A program made the translations under genes and the position numbers. From NCBI RefSeq assembly GCF_034931365.1, contig NZ_JAYGII010000017.1, positions 1-64,000 on the forward strand: a DNA stretch of 64,000 nt, read 5' to 3'. This DNA comes from Natronospira elongata (GTDB lineage Bacteria > Pseudomonadota > Gammaproteobacteria > Natronospirales > Natronospiraceae). The notes below the pieces were generated by a model, which made no database searches, was not told where the DNA came from, and was given only the letters and a program-made list of their open reading frames with translations. Below, in pieces: positions 18,893 to 28,506 of the stretch. Every line of letters starts with the position of its first letter. Position 1 is the first letter of the stretch.

Positions 18893-21730
18893 ATGACGGA
18901 TCGAAGCGAGGAACTGGAAGCCGGGTTGCTCACGCTTGTGGTCGAGGTGATCAGCGAACTCCACCCGGGCCGTCCCGTACCCGAGCTGGACAGGGACACC
19001 GACCTGGAAGCCGAAGCCGGACTGGACAGTCTGGGGCGGGTTGAGTTGATGCTGCGCGTGGAAAAACGCTTTGGTGTCAGCGTCCCGGACGAGGAGGCGG
19101 TCGGGGCGAAAACACCCGCTGATCTGATTCGGGCCCTGCAGGAGCGTGGCGCCAAACCGGTTGCCGTGAGCACCGAGCCCGAAGCACGGGAGTCAGCGCC
19201 AACGGCAGCCGCTGCCGAGCCGAAGCAGGCCGGGACCCTGCCCGAGGTTCTGGATTGGCATGCGAACCGTGCCGGAGAGCGCCGCTGTCTGACCCTGTTC
19301 GATGACAGTGGCCAGGGGCCGGGCCTTGACCATGAGGCCTTGCGTCGGGGCGCGGCGGAAGTGGCAGCCGGCCTGCGCGAGCGTGGTATCGGCCCGGACG
19401 ACACCGTGGCACTGATGTTGCCCACCGGTCTGGATTTCTTCTTCGCCTTTCATGGCGTGATGTGGGCCGGGGCGGTACCGGTTCCCTTGTATCCGCCGGT
19501 ACGGGCCAGTCAATTGGAAGACCATCTTCGCCGTATCGGCGGTGTCCTGGAAAACGCCGGGACCCGTTGCTTTATCGCTTCCAGGGAAACGGTTCGGGCA
19601 GGGCAATTGTTGCGGGGGCTGGCAGCGGCACTGGATCATGTGGTGACCGTCCCGGCTCTTCGACGGGGGGTAGCCCCTGCGGACCGGGTACCGCGCAAGT
19701 CTGATGACCTGGCCTTCCTCCAGTACACCTCCGGTACCACCGGCCAGCCCAAGGGCGTGATGCTGACCCACGGCAACCTGCTTGCCAATATCCGCAGCAT
19801 GGGGCAGGTGGTCGAGGCGAGTTCCGACGACCATTTCGTCAGCTGGCTGCCCCTCTATCACGACATGGGCCTGATCGGCGCCTGCCTGGGCACCTTGTAC
19901 TACAGCATCCCCCTGACCCTGATGTCGCCGCTTCAGTTCATGGCGCGGCCACAGCGCTGGCTATGGGCCATACACCGTCATCGGGCCACCCTGTCAGCCG
20001 CCCCGAACTTTGCCTACGATCTTTGCGCCCGGCGCCTGGCGGACGAGGACGTTGAGGGCCTGGACCTGTCCAGCTGGCGAGTTGCCTTCAATGGGGCCGA
20101 GCCGGTCAGCCCCGGGACCCTCGAAAGCTTCTGCGAGCGTTTCGGGCCCCATGGATTTTCCCGCCGGACCATGAGCCCGGTCTATGGTCTGGCCGAGTCC
20201 TCGGTGGGGCTGAGTTTTCCGCCCCTGGACCGGGGACCCTGGGTGGATCGGGTCAAGCGGGATACCTTTGAGCGCCGGGGCAAGGCGGTGCCGGCCAATT
20301 CAGATGACCCCCACCCGCGACTGTTTGTGGCCTGCGGCAAGGCCCTGCCCGGGCATGAGCTTCGAGTGGTGGATGACAAGGGCAAGCCGGTGGCGGATCG
20401 TGTCCAGGGTCGGCTGGAGTTCCGTGGGCCTTCCTGTACTCGCGGCTATTTCCAGAACCCGGCGGCGAGCGAGAAGCTTTTCAGTGACGATGGCTGGCTG
20501 GATTCCGGTGATCTGGCCTATCTGGACCGGGGGGAGCTGTTTCTCACCGGGCGGGTCAAGGACCTGATCATCCGGGGCGGCCGCAACTATTACCCCTATG
20601 AGATCGAACAGGCGGTCTCGCAGATTCCGGGGATTCGCAGCAACAATGTCGCGGTGTTTGCCAGCCCCGACCCCGACACCGGAACCGAACGGCTGGTGGT
20701 GGTGGCCGAGACCCGGGAAACGGCACAGGAGCGACTGAAGGAACTGGAGCAGGCGGTCCGGGATGCCAGTCTGGAGTTGCTGGAGACGCCACCGGAAGTC
20801 ATCAGCCTGGTGCCGCCCCAGTCGGTACCCAAGACCTCCAGCGGCAAGATCCGGCGGCCGGCCTGTCGGGCACTGTTTGAACAGGGCCGCCTGGGACAAC
20901 GGCACCGTCTGGGGGCTCAGTTGTTACGCCTGCTGGGGCGTGGGCTGCCGCAACTGATGCGTCGCGGTGCGCGCCGGGTCGGGCGAGGGTTGTTCAACCT
21001 CTGGCTGTGGCTGCTGGTGCTGATCTTTGCCTTGCCCCTCGCCGTGATCATGACCCTGCTGCCAGGTCGTCGTCTCCGGGCGGCGGTATCCCGTTTTGGC
21101 GCCGGGATGCTGGGGCTGTTGAGCGGGGCCGGGCCGGTGGTGAGCGGCCGTGAGAATCTACCGGACGGCCCCTGCGTGGTGGTCTGCAACCACGCCAGTT
21201 ATCTGGACGGTTTCGGCCTGCGGGCTGCATTGCCCGGTTCACTGGTATTCGTGGTCAAGCGTGAAATCGTGCGCAATCCACCCTTGTGGTGGTTGTTGCG
21301 CCGGGCGGGTGCAACACCTGTGGAGCGTTTTGATTATCGTCGCAGTCTTGCCGACCTGGAGCAGGCCATGGCACGGATGGCATCGGGTGAGCGCCTGATG
21401 TTCTTCCCGGAAGGTACCCTGACCCGGGCGCCCGGACTGCAGGCCTTTCGGGTAGGCGCTTTCATGGCCGCGGTGCGCAAGGGGGTGCCGGTGGTACCGG
21501 TCAGCATCCGCGGCTCTCGTGACATGCTTCGAGGTTTCAGTTTTTTCGTGCGCCCCGGCCGTGTGTCGGTGACCGTGGGTAAGCCCATTCATCCTGACGG
21601 GGATGACTGGGACGCTGCGCTGAAATTGCGTGACCAGGCTCGGGATTGGATTCTCGAGCACTGCGGTGAACCCGATCTGGGTACCCACACCAGCAGCCTG
21701 ATGGACCTGCGAAAGAATATTGGCCTCTGA
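18893..21730 (+). CDS. ACP - acyl-AMP ligase - PlsC-type acyltransferase fusion
   Basis: 945 residues with three modules. Residues 1-85 are an acyl carrier protein with the phosphopantetheine Ser in DSLGRVE (Ser46). About 110-660 is an AMP-forming fatty acyl ligase: LQYTSGTTGQPKG is the P-loop, and the LMSPLQFMARPQRWL and APNFAYDLC segments are typical of FAAL-type acyl-AMP ligases, which load acyl chains on carrier proteins rather than CoA. After a membrane helix pair (about 700-725) comes a PlsC acyltransferase with NHASYLD (about 766-772) and FPEGT (about 838). Activation, carriage and transfer to a glycerolipid could thus occur on one chain, like an Aas with a built-in ACP. GGAGG lies six bases before the ATG. 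Confidence 0.88.
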   Translation: MTDRSEELEAGLLTLVVEVISELHPGRPVPELDRDTDLEAEAGLDSLGRVELMLRVEKRFGVSVPDEEAVGAKTPADLIRALQERGAKPVAVSTEPEARESAPTAAAAEPKQAGTLPEVLDWHANRAGERRCLTLFDDSGQGPGLDHEALRRGAAEVAAGLRERGIGPDDTVALMLPTGLDFFFAFHGVMWAGAVPVPLYPPVRASQLEDHLRRIGGVLENAGTRCFIASRETVRAGQLLRGLAAALDHVVTVPALRRGVAPADRVPRKSDDLAFLQYTSGTTGQPKGVMLTHGNLLANIRSMGQVVEASSDDHFVSWLPLYHDMGLIGACLGTLYYSIPLTLMSPLQFMARPQRWLWAIHRHRATLSAAPNFAYDLCARRLADEDVEGLDLSSWRVAFNGAEPVSPGTLESFCERFGPHGFSRRTMSPVYGLAESSVGLSFPPLDRGPWVDRVKRDTFERRGKAVPANSDDPHPRLFVACGKALPGHELRVVDDKGKPVADRVQGRLEFRGPSCTRGYFQNPAASEKLFSDDGWLDSGDLAYLDRGELFLTGRVKDLIIRGGRNYYPYEIEQAVSQIPGIRSNNVAVFASPDPDTGTERLVVVAETRETAQERLKELEQAVRDASLELLETPPEVISLVPPQSVPKTSSGKIRRPACRALFEQGRLGQRHRLGAQLLRLLGRGLPQLMRRGARRVGRGLFNLWLWLLVLIFALPLAVIMTLLPGRRLRAAVSRFGAGMLGLLSGAGPVVSGRENLPDGPCVVVCNHASYLDGFGLRAALPGSLVFVVKREIVRNPPLWWLLRRAGATPVERFDYRRSLADLEQAMARMASGERLMFFPEGTLTRAPGLQAFRVGAFMAAVRKGVPVVPVSIRGSRDMLRGFSFFVRPGRVSVTVGKPIHPDGDDWDAALKLRDQARDWILEHCGEPDLGTHTSSLMDLRKNIGL

Positions 21731-21830
21731 TGGCAGCTTTTCGGAGTGGCCGCCGTATTCCATGACGGTGTTGACCTTTCCTGTCAGCACTGGCCGCTTC
21801 GGCGGTCATGACCTCTTCCTGGGAACCATT

Positions 21831-21865
21831 CCGGGCTGCCGGCGAGACCGGCAGCCCGGCCTTTT
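21831..21865 (+). terminator. rho-independent terminator
   Basis: A perfect 12-base-pair GC-rich stem (left arm 21831-21842, right arm 21848-21859, loop CGAGA) is followed by CCTTTT. It lies 100 bases after the acyl-ligase fusion stop and should end that transcript. Confidence 0.75.
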
Positions 21866-21884
21866 GCCGAGACGGGGTTTCTGA

Positions 21885-22910
21885 CTAGCGGGCTTCCGGG
21901 AGATAGGGGGCGCGATTGTTCAGGATCTGCTGCTGTTGCTCCCGGGACAGGCCGCTGCCCCGGCGCAATGGCCGCAGAGTCTCGCGCACTTCGAGGCTGT
22001 CCCAGTCGGAGGCAAACAGGATTCGTTCAGCACCGATCAGCGAGACTGCTTGGGCCACATTGTGCCGATTGCGTCGGTGGGCGGTCCGACCGGCCGTATC
22101 GCCGGCATAATCCCGGTCCCGCGCCCAGGCTGCGGAGATGTCGAACCAGAGATTATCGTGTTGAGGGAGGTCCCGGGCCAGGCGCTCGATGGCCCGCAAG
22201 GTATCCGTGTCAACAATGCCGCCCCCACCCAGGTGGGCCAGTTGAACCGGGACGGTGGGAGCTTTCGGGAGGACATGCTCGAGAAATATTTCTGCTTCCT
22301 CGACGCCATAGCGTGAGCCCCGCGGCCGCAGATGGATCACGATGGCCAGTGACTGCTGCTCGGCTGCCGCGAACACTGACGCCAGAGCCGCGAGTTCCTC
22401 AGCGTCGTGCAAGTCCACATCACTGTTGGCGAGGTGCAGCTTGATACCGGTGGCACCGGACTCGGCGCAGCGTTGCACTTCCTCCAGGGCGTAGTCGGCA
22501 ATGGGGCTGATGCCGCAGAAGGCCACCAATCGTTCCGGGAAACGCCGGGCCTGTTCGAGCACAAAGTCATTTTCCCGTTTGACCTTGTGATACTCATTCT
22601 CAAAGCGGATCTCGGGGATGGCGTACATATAGCCCAGCGACAGGATCACCGCCTGATCGATTCGGTAGCGATCCATCTGGCGGAGCAGGATATCGGCATC
22701 CTGTATGCCGCGGCTGAGATCGCCGGGGCGCTCACCCCGGGCCAGCTGTACCCGGGGCAGTGCTCGTGCACCGCTCTCGCTTCGGATATGGATGTGGTGA
22801 TCCGCCACCGGTGGTGGCAGCCCATCCGGCGTGCCGGCACAGCCGGCAATCAGCAGCGCAATGAACGGTGCCAATCGTAGTCTGAAAAGGATATTCTGGA
22901 GTCTTGGCAT
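21885..22910 (-). CDS. amidohydrolase-family lipoprotein
   Basis: 341 residues from ATG 22910, which begins a lipoprotein signal peptide with lipobox IAGC. The body is an amidohydrolase (TIM-barrel) domain: VADHHIHIRSE carries the first HxH metal motif, IKLHLANSD a middle strand, IVIHLRP and VQLAHLGGGG later metal His residues, and FASDWDS the final catalytic Asp. The protein is predicted to sit in the envelope. A longer in-frame start at 23066 would place about 50 residues before the signal peptide and overlap the divergent gene, so it was rejected. Substrate unknown. Confidence 0.75.
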   Translation of the reverse strand: MPRLQNILFRLRLAPFIALLIAGCAGTPDGLPPPVADHHIHIRSESGARALPRVQLARGERPGDLSRGIQDADILLRQMDRYRIDQAVILSLGYMYAIPEIRFENEYHKVKRENDFVLEQARRFPERLVAFCGISPIADYALEEVQRCAESGATGIKLHLANSDVDLHDAEELAALASVFAAAEQQSLAIVIHLRPRGSRYGVEEAEIFLEHVLPKAPTVPVQLAHLGGGGIVDTDTLRAIERLARDLPQHDNLWFDISAAWARDRDYAGDTAGRTAHRRNRHNVAQAVSLIGAERILFASDWDSLEVRETLRPLRRGSGLSREQQQQILNNRAPYLPEAR

Positions 22911-23025
22911 GCCTGGGACTACAGCAGATTGGCGCAGTCGGCACAAGCCGTGGGCATGCAGCAGGCAGGGTGAGAATTGGCCGAGTGTCGGCATTTGGGA
23001 TTTGGGGATGTTCAGGGAGTGGTAA

Positions 23026-26000
23026 ATGGGGACTTTTTTGCGTTCGGTGTTGCTGGTGCTGCTCATGGTCGGTTTGGGAGCCTGCTTGAGCGACGGCGAT
23101 GGGGGCCTGCCCGGCGGTCAGGATCTGCCGGGGGGCTCCGACAACGGTGATGATCAGAATGGAGACGCGGGTGGAGAGGAAGACGATCTCGCCGCTCTCG
23201 CAGAAGAGATTCGCGCCATCGCCCGGGACCATGGCCTGGATGGCGATATCCGCCCGGGCCTTGCACCAGTCCGCCCGGATGAAGATGAGCTCGTCCGGCT
23301 CGGCCAACTGCTGTTCTTCAGTGCCACCTTGAGCGGCAACCGGGACGTGGCCTGCGCCAGTTGTCACCATCCGGATCTTGCCATGGGTGATGGTCTGTCC
23401 CTGCCCATCGGAGTGGCAGCACATGCACCGGAACGCCTGGGGCTGGATCGAGAGCTGGACCCGGAGCAAGACCTCGACCCCCGGGCCGACGACGGTCCCA
23501 ATGTGCCCCGCAACAGCCAGACCATATTCAACACGGCCCTTTATAATCGAGCCCTGTTTCACGATGGCCGGGTCTTTGTTCTGGACGAGGAAGTGGCCCC
23601 CGGCGGGCAGGGTCAGACCTTCAATACCCCGGAGAGCGGCAACCTCCCCCATGCGGGCGAGGGCGACAATCTGCTCGAAGTGCAGGCCCTGTTTCCGCTG
23701 CTCAGTGACCAGGAAATGCGAGGCTTTACCCACCCGGAACTGGTGCCGGAAGAATATCGGGCGCATCTGATCGAGCGGCTACAGGATGCCGAGCCGGGCC
23801 CGGGTCCGACCTGGGAGGAGCGGTTTGCCGCCGCCTTCCCGGAGGATCCGGACCCCATCAATCTGGGCAATCTTCAGCGGGCGCTGGGTGCCTTTCAGGC
23901 ATCAATGACATTCGTGGACAGCCCCTGGCGCTATTTTCTCGTTTCCGACGAGGAGGAAACGCCCGACTTGTCGGAAGATGCCCTGGAAGGGGCCCGTCTG
24001 TTCATGACCATGCCCGAGGAAGGGGGCCTCGGCTGCATAAGTTGCCATAGCGGTGATCGCTTTACCGATGAAAGCTTTCACAATGTGGGTTTCCCCCAGA
24101 TTGGACGCGGCAAGCGCCAAGGGGGAACGGACTCCGGTCGCTGGGGCGTGACCCAGGAGCCGTCGGGCATGTTTGCCTTTCGGGTCCCCAGCCTGCTCAA
24201 CGTTGCAGTGCGGGGGCCGTATGGTCATGCCGGCAGCCTCCAGACCCTGGAAGACGCCATCAAATGGCATGCCGACCCGGAATACTGGCTGACTCGTATT
24301 GATGAAGTGCTGGCCGGTCTGGTTCAGTTTCACTCGCTCAATGTCCATGAGCTCTATCCCCGGGCCGCCGAGCTGACTGCCGAGGTGCAGGAACACGACA
24401 GCTTCGCCGCCAGTCGCGAGTTCTTGCCGCCGGTGGCGCCGGATTCGGAGGCCGTGGATCAGCTGGTGGCCTTTCTGGAGTCGCTCACCGATCCCTGTGT
24501 CGAAGATGGTCAGTGCCTGAGCGATTGGGTTCCGGCCAGGGAAGATGACCCGGATGGGTTCCTCCTGGTTCGAGATGATCCTTTTCCGGGCAACGGAGAT
24601 GATGGCGAAGGTGGGGGTGAAACCTACCCGGAATACATCGCCCTGGATCATTCCCAGCGAGCGGACCGTGACAGCTTCCCCGAGGCCCTGGGCTGTACTG
24701 GTGGTCCCTCGGATGTGAGCAATCAGGATCGCCAGGCCTTTGTCTTCCGGGATGATCTCGGCCTGGATCTGCCCCATGGCTTTTCGGAAGCCGGCTGGAC
24801 CATCGACGGCCAAAGCGGCGTGGAAATGCGTATGTTCGCGGGCGGGATCACAGCAGCCTATCTGGACGATGACTGCTGGCCCGATCTGCTTTTTTCCAGC
24901 GGTGAGGAACAGGGGCTCGTGTTCTACCGCAACCTCGGGGGCCAGTCTGGGTTTGAGCAGTCGGATGCCTTGGCGCCGCCGGACGCCCCTGACTACGGAT
25001 TCTTCACCAATGTCTCGGTAATGGATCTGAACGGCGACTATTACCAGGAGCTTCTGGTTAGCAACCTTAGTCCCAGGGAAGGGGTAAAGGTGCTGGGCAT
25101 GGATGATTCCGGCGGCTACCAGGAAATCGCCGAACTGCCCATGTCGAGAAGCACCTGGGGCATGGCCTTTTCGGATTTTACCGGCTCCGGCCTGCCGGGT
25201 ATCTTCATGGCCCACTGGTCCGGGGGCGTGGATGGTCTGGCCCCGGCCTTGTGGATCAGCGAGGGTGATCGCCTGGTGCCTGCCGACGAATTTGGCGGTA
25301 CTTCATCCGCCCAGCTTGATCAGAATTTCAACTTTTCTCCCATCTTTGCTGATTTCAATGACAGTGGAGGGCAGGACCTGGTCATTGCTTCCGATTTTTT
25401 CACCAGCTCCGTTCTCGCTCATGCTCCCGGGGCTGGTCGTTTCTTCCGCAATATTACCGACCGTTCCGTTATTACAGACGAAAATGGTATGGGCGCTGTG
25501 GTTGGGGATTTTGACAACAATGGCAAGCTTGACTGGTTCGTGACTTCAATATTCGACAAGGTCGATGAGCCCGCGGGCAACTGGGGCACCAGCGGTAATC
25601 GCTTTTACAGGAATATCAGTGAAGACGGCCATGTTCGATTCGAGGATGCCACCGAGGAAGTGGGAGTCAGAGAGGGTGGCTGGGGCTGGGGTGCCTGTGC
25701 CGCGGATTTCAACAACAACGGATTCCTTGATATTTTTCACGTCAATGGCTTCGGTGTCATGCCACCCTATGTTCCCTGGGCGGATTGGTATGAAGAACTC
25801 ACCGGCGGGCGTTTCACCGACAATCGCCCGGTCCTTTACATCAACAATGGTGACGGCACGTTTACGGAGCGTTCCCTGGCCTGGGATGTGGAAGAGGTCT
25901 CCCAAGGGACCGGTGTGACCTGTTTCGATTATGATCGCGATGGTGATATCGACATCGTGTTGGTGGACAATTCCAGTGGCATTCAGTTTTTCGAAAACCA

Positions 26001-26322
26001 GGTGGGACACGGTCCTGGTGCGCGTTTTCTCAACATCCGACTGGTAGGGGAATCACCCAATACTCATGCACTCGGTGCCCGGGTTTATGTTGAGGCGGAT
26101 GTGGGTAACGGCCACGGCCAGCAGCGGCAGATGCGGGAGGTCATGGCCCATAGCAGCTTCAATGGCCAGGATCTGCCTGATCTTCATTTCGGTCTGGGAG
26201 AAGCCGAGTCCGTTACTGTGGAGATTCAGTGGCCGGATGGCGAGGCGCTCGTCTGCGAGGATATTCCTGCCAATCGTTTCATGGTTTTCGACCAACGCCA
26301 GCCCGAATGTCCCGCGGACTGA
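23026..26322 (+). CDS. di-haem peroxidase (MauG/CcpA-like) fused to VCBS and ASPIC/UnbV repeats, lipoprotein
   Basis: A 1098-residue lipoprotein (lipobox GLGAC). Residues about 60-510 are a di-haem cytochrome c peroxidase/MauG-type domain with haem motifs CASCHH (about 109) and CISCHS (about 336). After an acidic linker, residues about 600-990 contain FG-GAP/VCBS-type propeller repeats with Asp/Asn-rich calcium loops such as DLNGDYYQE, DFDNNGKLD, DFNNNGFLD and DYDRDGDID. The last ~100 residues are an ASPIC/UnbV domain (LGARV...IQWPDG). Each part is known alone; I know of no standard protein with this order. AGGGAG lies six bases before the ATG. It is followed after 13 bases by an HtrA-like lipoprotein, probably the same operon. 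Confidence 0.85.
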   Translation: MGTFLRSVLLVLLMVGLGACLSDGDGGLPGGQDLPGGSDNGDDQNGDAGGEEDDLAALAEEIRAIARDHGLDGDIRPGLAPVRPDEDELVRLGQLLFFSATLSGNRDVACASCHHPDLAMGDGLSLPIGVAAHAPERLGLDRELDPEQDLDPRADDGPNVPRNSQTIFNTALYNRALFHDGRVFVLDEEVAPGGQGQTFNTPESGNLPHAGEGDNLLEVQALFPLLSDQEMRGFTHPELVPEEYRAHLIERLQDAEPGPGPTWEERFAAAFPEDPDPINLGNLQRALGAFQASMTFVDSPWRYFLVSDEEETPDLSEDALEGARLFMTMPEEGGLGCISCHSGDRFTDESFHNVGFPQIGRGKRQGGTDSGRWGVTQEPSGMFAFRVPSLLNVAVRGPYGHAGSLQTLEDAIKWHADPEYWLTRIDEVLAGLVQFHSLNVHELYPRAAELTAEVQEHDSFAASREFLPPVAPDSEAVDQLVAFLESLTDPCVEDGQCLSDWVPAREDDPDGFLLVRDDPFPGNGDDGEGGGETYPEYIALDHSQRADRDSFPEALGCTGGPSDVSNQDRQAFVFRDDLGLDLPHGFSEAGWTIDGQSGVEMRMFAGGITAAYLDDDCWPDLLFSSGEEQGLVFYRNLGGQSGFEQSDALAPPDAPDYGFFTNVSVMDLNGDYYQELLVSNLSPREGVKVLGMDDSGGYQEIAELPMSRSTWGMAFSDFTGSGLPGIFMAHWSGGVDGLAPALWISEGDRLVPADEFGGTSSAQLDQNFNFSPIFADFNDSGGQDLVIASDFFTSSVLAHAPGAGRFFRNITDRSVITDENGMGAVVGDFDNNGKLDWFVTSIFDKVDEPAGNWGTSGNRFYRNISEDGHVRFEDATEEVGVREGGWGWGACAADFNNNGFLDIFHVNGFGVMPPYVPWADWYEELTGGRFTDNRPVLYINNGDGTFTERSLAWDVEEVSQGTGVTCFDYDRDGDIDIVLVDNSSGIQFFENQVGHGPGARFLNIRLVGESPNTHALGARVYVEADVGNGHGQQRQMREVMAHSSFNGQDLPDLHFGLGEAESVTVEIQWPDGEALVCEDIPANRFMVFDQRQPECPAD

Positions 26323-26335
26323 GGAGTTGAGCGGA

Positions 26336-27523
26336 ATGTCCAGCGAATCCCGCTCAGACTGGTGGATGCTGCCGAAGGGCTTGTGCCTTCTGGCGGTTGC
26401 TGCCTGTGTACCTTTGCATGAGCCCACCCCGGCGCCAGAGTATTTTGATCTGATGGAGCCATTGTTCACGGTGGGCGTGCCACCAGAAGCACCCTTGCCG
26501 GAGCTTGATACTGAGCATCTGGGGCCTGAGGAGGCCAACCGGGTCAGGGTCCATCGTGAGCGGCATCGTGCAGTGGTCAATGTGACCAGCCTGAGCGCCC
26601 ATCGCGGCCGCAGCATTGAAATCGTCCCCAGTATGGAAATGGGCAGTGGGGCCATTATTGACAGCAAGGGTATTGTGGTTAGCAATCACCATGTGGTTGC
26701 CGGTGGGCAGCGCCTGGTGGTGACGCTCTACGATGGCAGCCACTATCCGGCCACCCTCCTGGGCAGTGATCCGGAAATGGATTTGGCAGTGCTCGAGTTC
26801 GATCCCCAGGGCAGATCACTTACCCGTATCCCCTTTGCTGACAGCAGCCGTGCCCAGGTGGGACAGTCCGTCTATGCCATGGGAAACCCCTTTGGCCTGG
26901 AAGGGAGCTTTACCGCTGGCGTGGTGTCGGCCTTGAATCGTCCGCTGCAGATCGATTCAGGTTATATCATCCGCGATCTTATTCAGACTGACGCCGCCAT
27001 CAATCCGGGTAACTCGGGTGGTCCTCTGGTGGATAGCCGCGGGCGGATGCTCGGGCTCAATTCCATGATGATTTCCCCGGCAGCGGGCTCTGTGGGTATT
27101 GGCCTGGCAGTTCCCTCCAATACCGTGCACCGGATTGCCGGGCAGATCATCCGAGAAGGGCGGGTTGCCCGGGGTTGGATTGATATTCAGGGAATAGCGA
27201 TTTCACCCAGGCTGGTCAATCAGGCTGGCTTGCCCATCCGACACGGCATTTTGGTGACCCGGGTTCTCCCTGGTGGCAATGCCCAGCAGGCCGGGCTTCG
27301 AGATGGTCAGGGCGGGCGGATGATTCGCCATGGGCCTCACCGGCTTCCAGTGGAAGGCGATATCATAACGGCCATCAATGGCCAGCCGGTTACCAGTGTG
27401 GCGGAACTGTTGCTCAGCCTTGAAGGTACTCGGCCCGGTGACGAAGCCAGGGTTCAAGTCTTTCGTGGGGGGAGAAGCCTCGAATTGAGCATCGTCCTGG
27501 GGGAGCGCCATTCAGGGCAGTGA
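26336..27523 (+). CDS. HtrA/DegS-like serine protease, lipoprotein
   Basis: 395 residues with a lipoprotein signal peptide (lipobox VAAC). The trypsin-like domain has the full triad: His in SNHHVV, Asp in MDLAVLEF and Ser in NPGNSGGPLV. One PDZ domain follows (about 270-385; GILVTRVLPGGNAQQAGLRDG). The single PDZ and membrane tether resemble DegS, although the anchor is a lipid rather than a helix. ATG 26336 is chosen because GAGGAG is nine bases upstream and the signal peptide starts there; earlier in-frame codons lie within the peroxidase gene. It is probably co-transcribed with the peroxidase fusion and may guard or process it (inference). Confidence 0.88.
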   Translation: MSSESRSDWWMLPKGLCLLAVAACVPLHEPTPAPEYFDLMEPLFTVGVPPEAPLPELDTEHLGPEEANRVRVHRERHRAVVNVTSLSAHRGRSIEIVPSMEMGSGAIIDSKGIVVSNHHVVAGGQRLVVTLYDGSHYPATLLGSDPEMDLAVLEFDPQGRSLTRIPFADSSRAQVGQSVYAMGNPFGLEGSFTAGVVSALNRPLQIDSGYIIRDLIQTDAAINPGNSGGPLVDSRGRMLGLNSMMISPAAGSVGIGLAVPSNTVHRIAGQIIREGRVARGWIDIQGIAISPRLVNQAGLPIRHGILVTRVLPGGNAQQAGLRDGQGGRMIRHGPHRLPVEGDIITAINGQPVTSVAELLLSLEGTRPGDEARVQVFRGGRSLELSIVLGERHSGQ

Positions 27524-27530
27524 ACCGAAC

Positions 27531-28337
27531 TCAATCGGCTACTTTCCATTGACTCGCCGGGCTGAAGCCTGAGAGCGGTGGCGCTGATTGCAGCTCAATC
27601 AAGCGGCCATGCCTGAATCGGGCACGCATGACCCGCTGCGATGCCTCGGTTCGAATTCGGAAGCGTAGCGTGTCGCCATCAAGTCGCACATCACGCAGAT
27701 CCGTGATTAGGCCATCAAGTTCTGCCTCGCCCCACACTCGCTGGTAGTTCTGCTCCAGCCGCAGTTTGATCTCTTTTCCCTGCCTGCTTGCCCGCCATTC
27801 ACCGGCAACGGCGGCCGGAACCCGCCAGAAGTAGATTTTTCGCTGATTGACTGCCCGATAGTCGTCAGCCTGCCAGCGTCCCATGTCGAATTCGTGGGAG
27901 ACGATCCGGGTTCCGCTCGGCAGGGACAGCAGGCTGGGCTTCAGGCGTTGATTGAGCTCGGGGAGGAGATAAAGGGTGATGATGTCGGCGCCAGAGAGAT
28001 CGGCTTCAAACAGATCGCCTTGCTCGAATTGGACGGCTTCTCCGACACCGGCGGCTTCGGCACGCTGACGGGATAGTTTGACCAATTGCCCGTCGATCTC
28101 GATGCCCCGGCCTTCGGCACCGAATTCCACGGCGGCCATGATGGGAATGCGACCATCTCCGGAGCCCAGATCCAGCACCCGATCACCGGGGGCGGTGTCC
28201 GCGACTTCCAGCATGGCGCGCACGACCGGTTCGGGCGTCTGGATGAAACCCACATCGGGCCTCGTCTCGGCCTGGCAGGGTGCCGCCAGGCCCGGCAGAA
28301 GCAGTGAGAAGAGTGTGGGAAGGAGCGATCGACGCAT
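27531..28337 (-). CDS. SAM-dependent methyltransferase with predicted signal peptide
   Basis: 268 residues. The N-terminus (MRRSLLPTLFSLLLPGLAA) looks like a cleavable signal peptide, followed by a class I methyltransferase core: VLDLGSGDGRIP is motif I, GRGIEID motif II, FEQGDLFEADL motif III and TLYLLPELN motif IV, in the arrangement of lysine-methyltransferase-like folds. The last ~90 residues hold a beta-rich region with no recognised family. An ATG nine codons upstream (28364) is also possible. A methyltransferase outside the cytoplasm would lack SAM, so either the segment is a membrane anchor or the protein is exported without this activity. It is convergent with the HtrA gene (7-base gap). 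Confidence 0.7.
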   Translation of the reverse strand: MRRSLLPTLFSLLLPGLAAPCQAETRPDVGFIQTPEPVVRAMLEVADTAPGDRVLDLGSGDGRIPIMAAVEFGAEGRGIEIDGQLVKLSRQRAEAAGVGEAVQFEQGDLFEADLSGADIITLYLLPELNQRLKPSLLSLPSGTRIVSHEFDMGRWQADDYRAVNQRKIYFWRVPAAVAGEWRASRQGKEIKLRLEQNYQRVWGEAELDGLITDLRDVRLDGDTLRFRIRTEASQRVMRARFRHGRLIELQSAPPLSGFSPASQWKVAD

Positions 28338-28506
28338 TCCGTCATGATCAACGGCAACTGTCATCCGTGCAAGGGGTTTCTGATACCCCGTCGGAGCCTG
28401 CTATCCTATGTGGAGTAGTGCAATTGCCGAGTAGCGGGGCTGGGGAAGGGACGGCCGGCAACCGTGCCGGTCGCGTACACGTATCTTTTTGCAGGGGAGA
28501 CAGACG

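Noticed and set aside
23902..25215. Open frame opposite the peroxidase fusion
   Set aside because: The plus strand carries two CxxCH motifs and VCBS repeats; the opposite frame is a compositional artefact.
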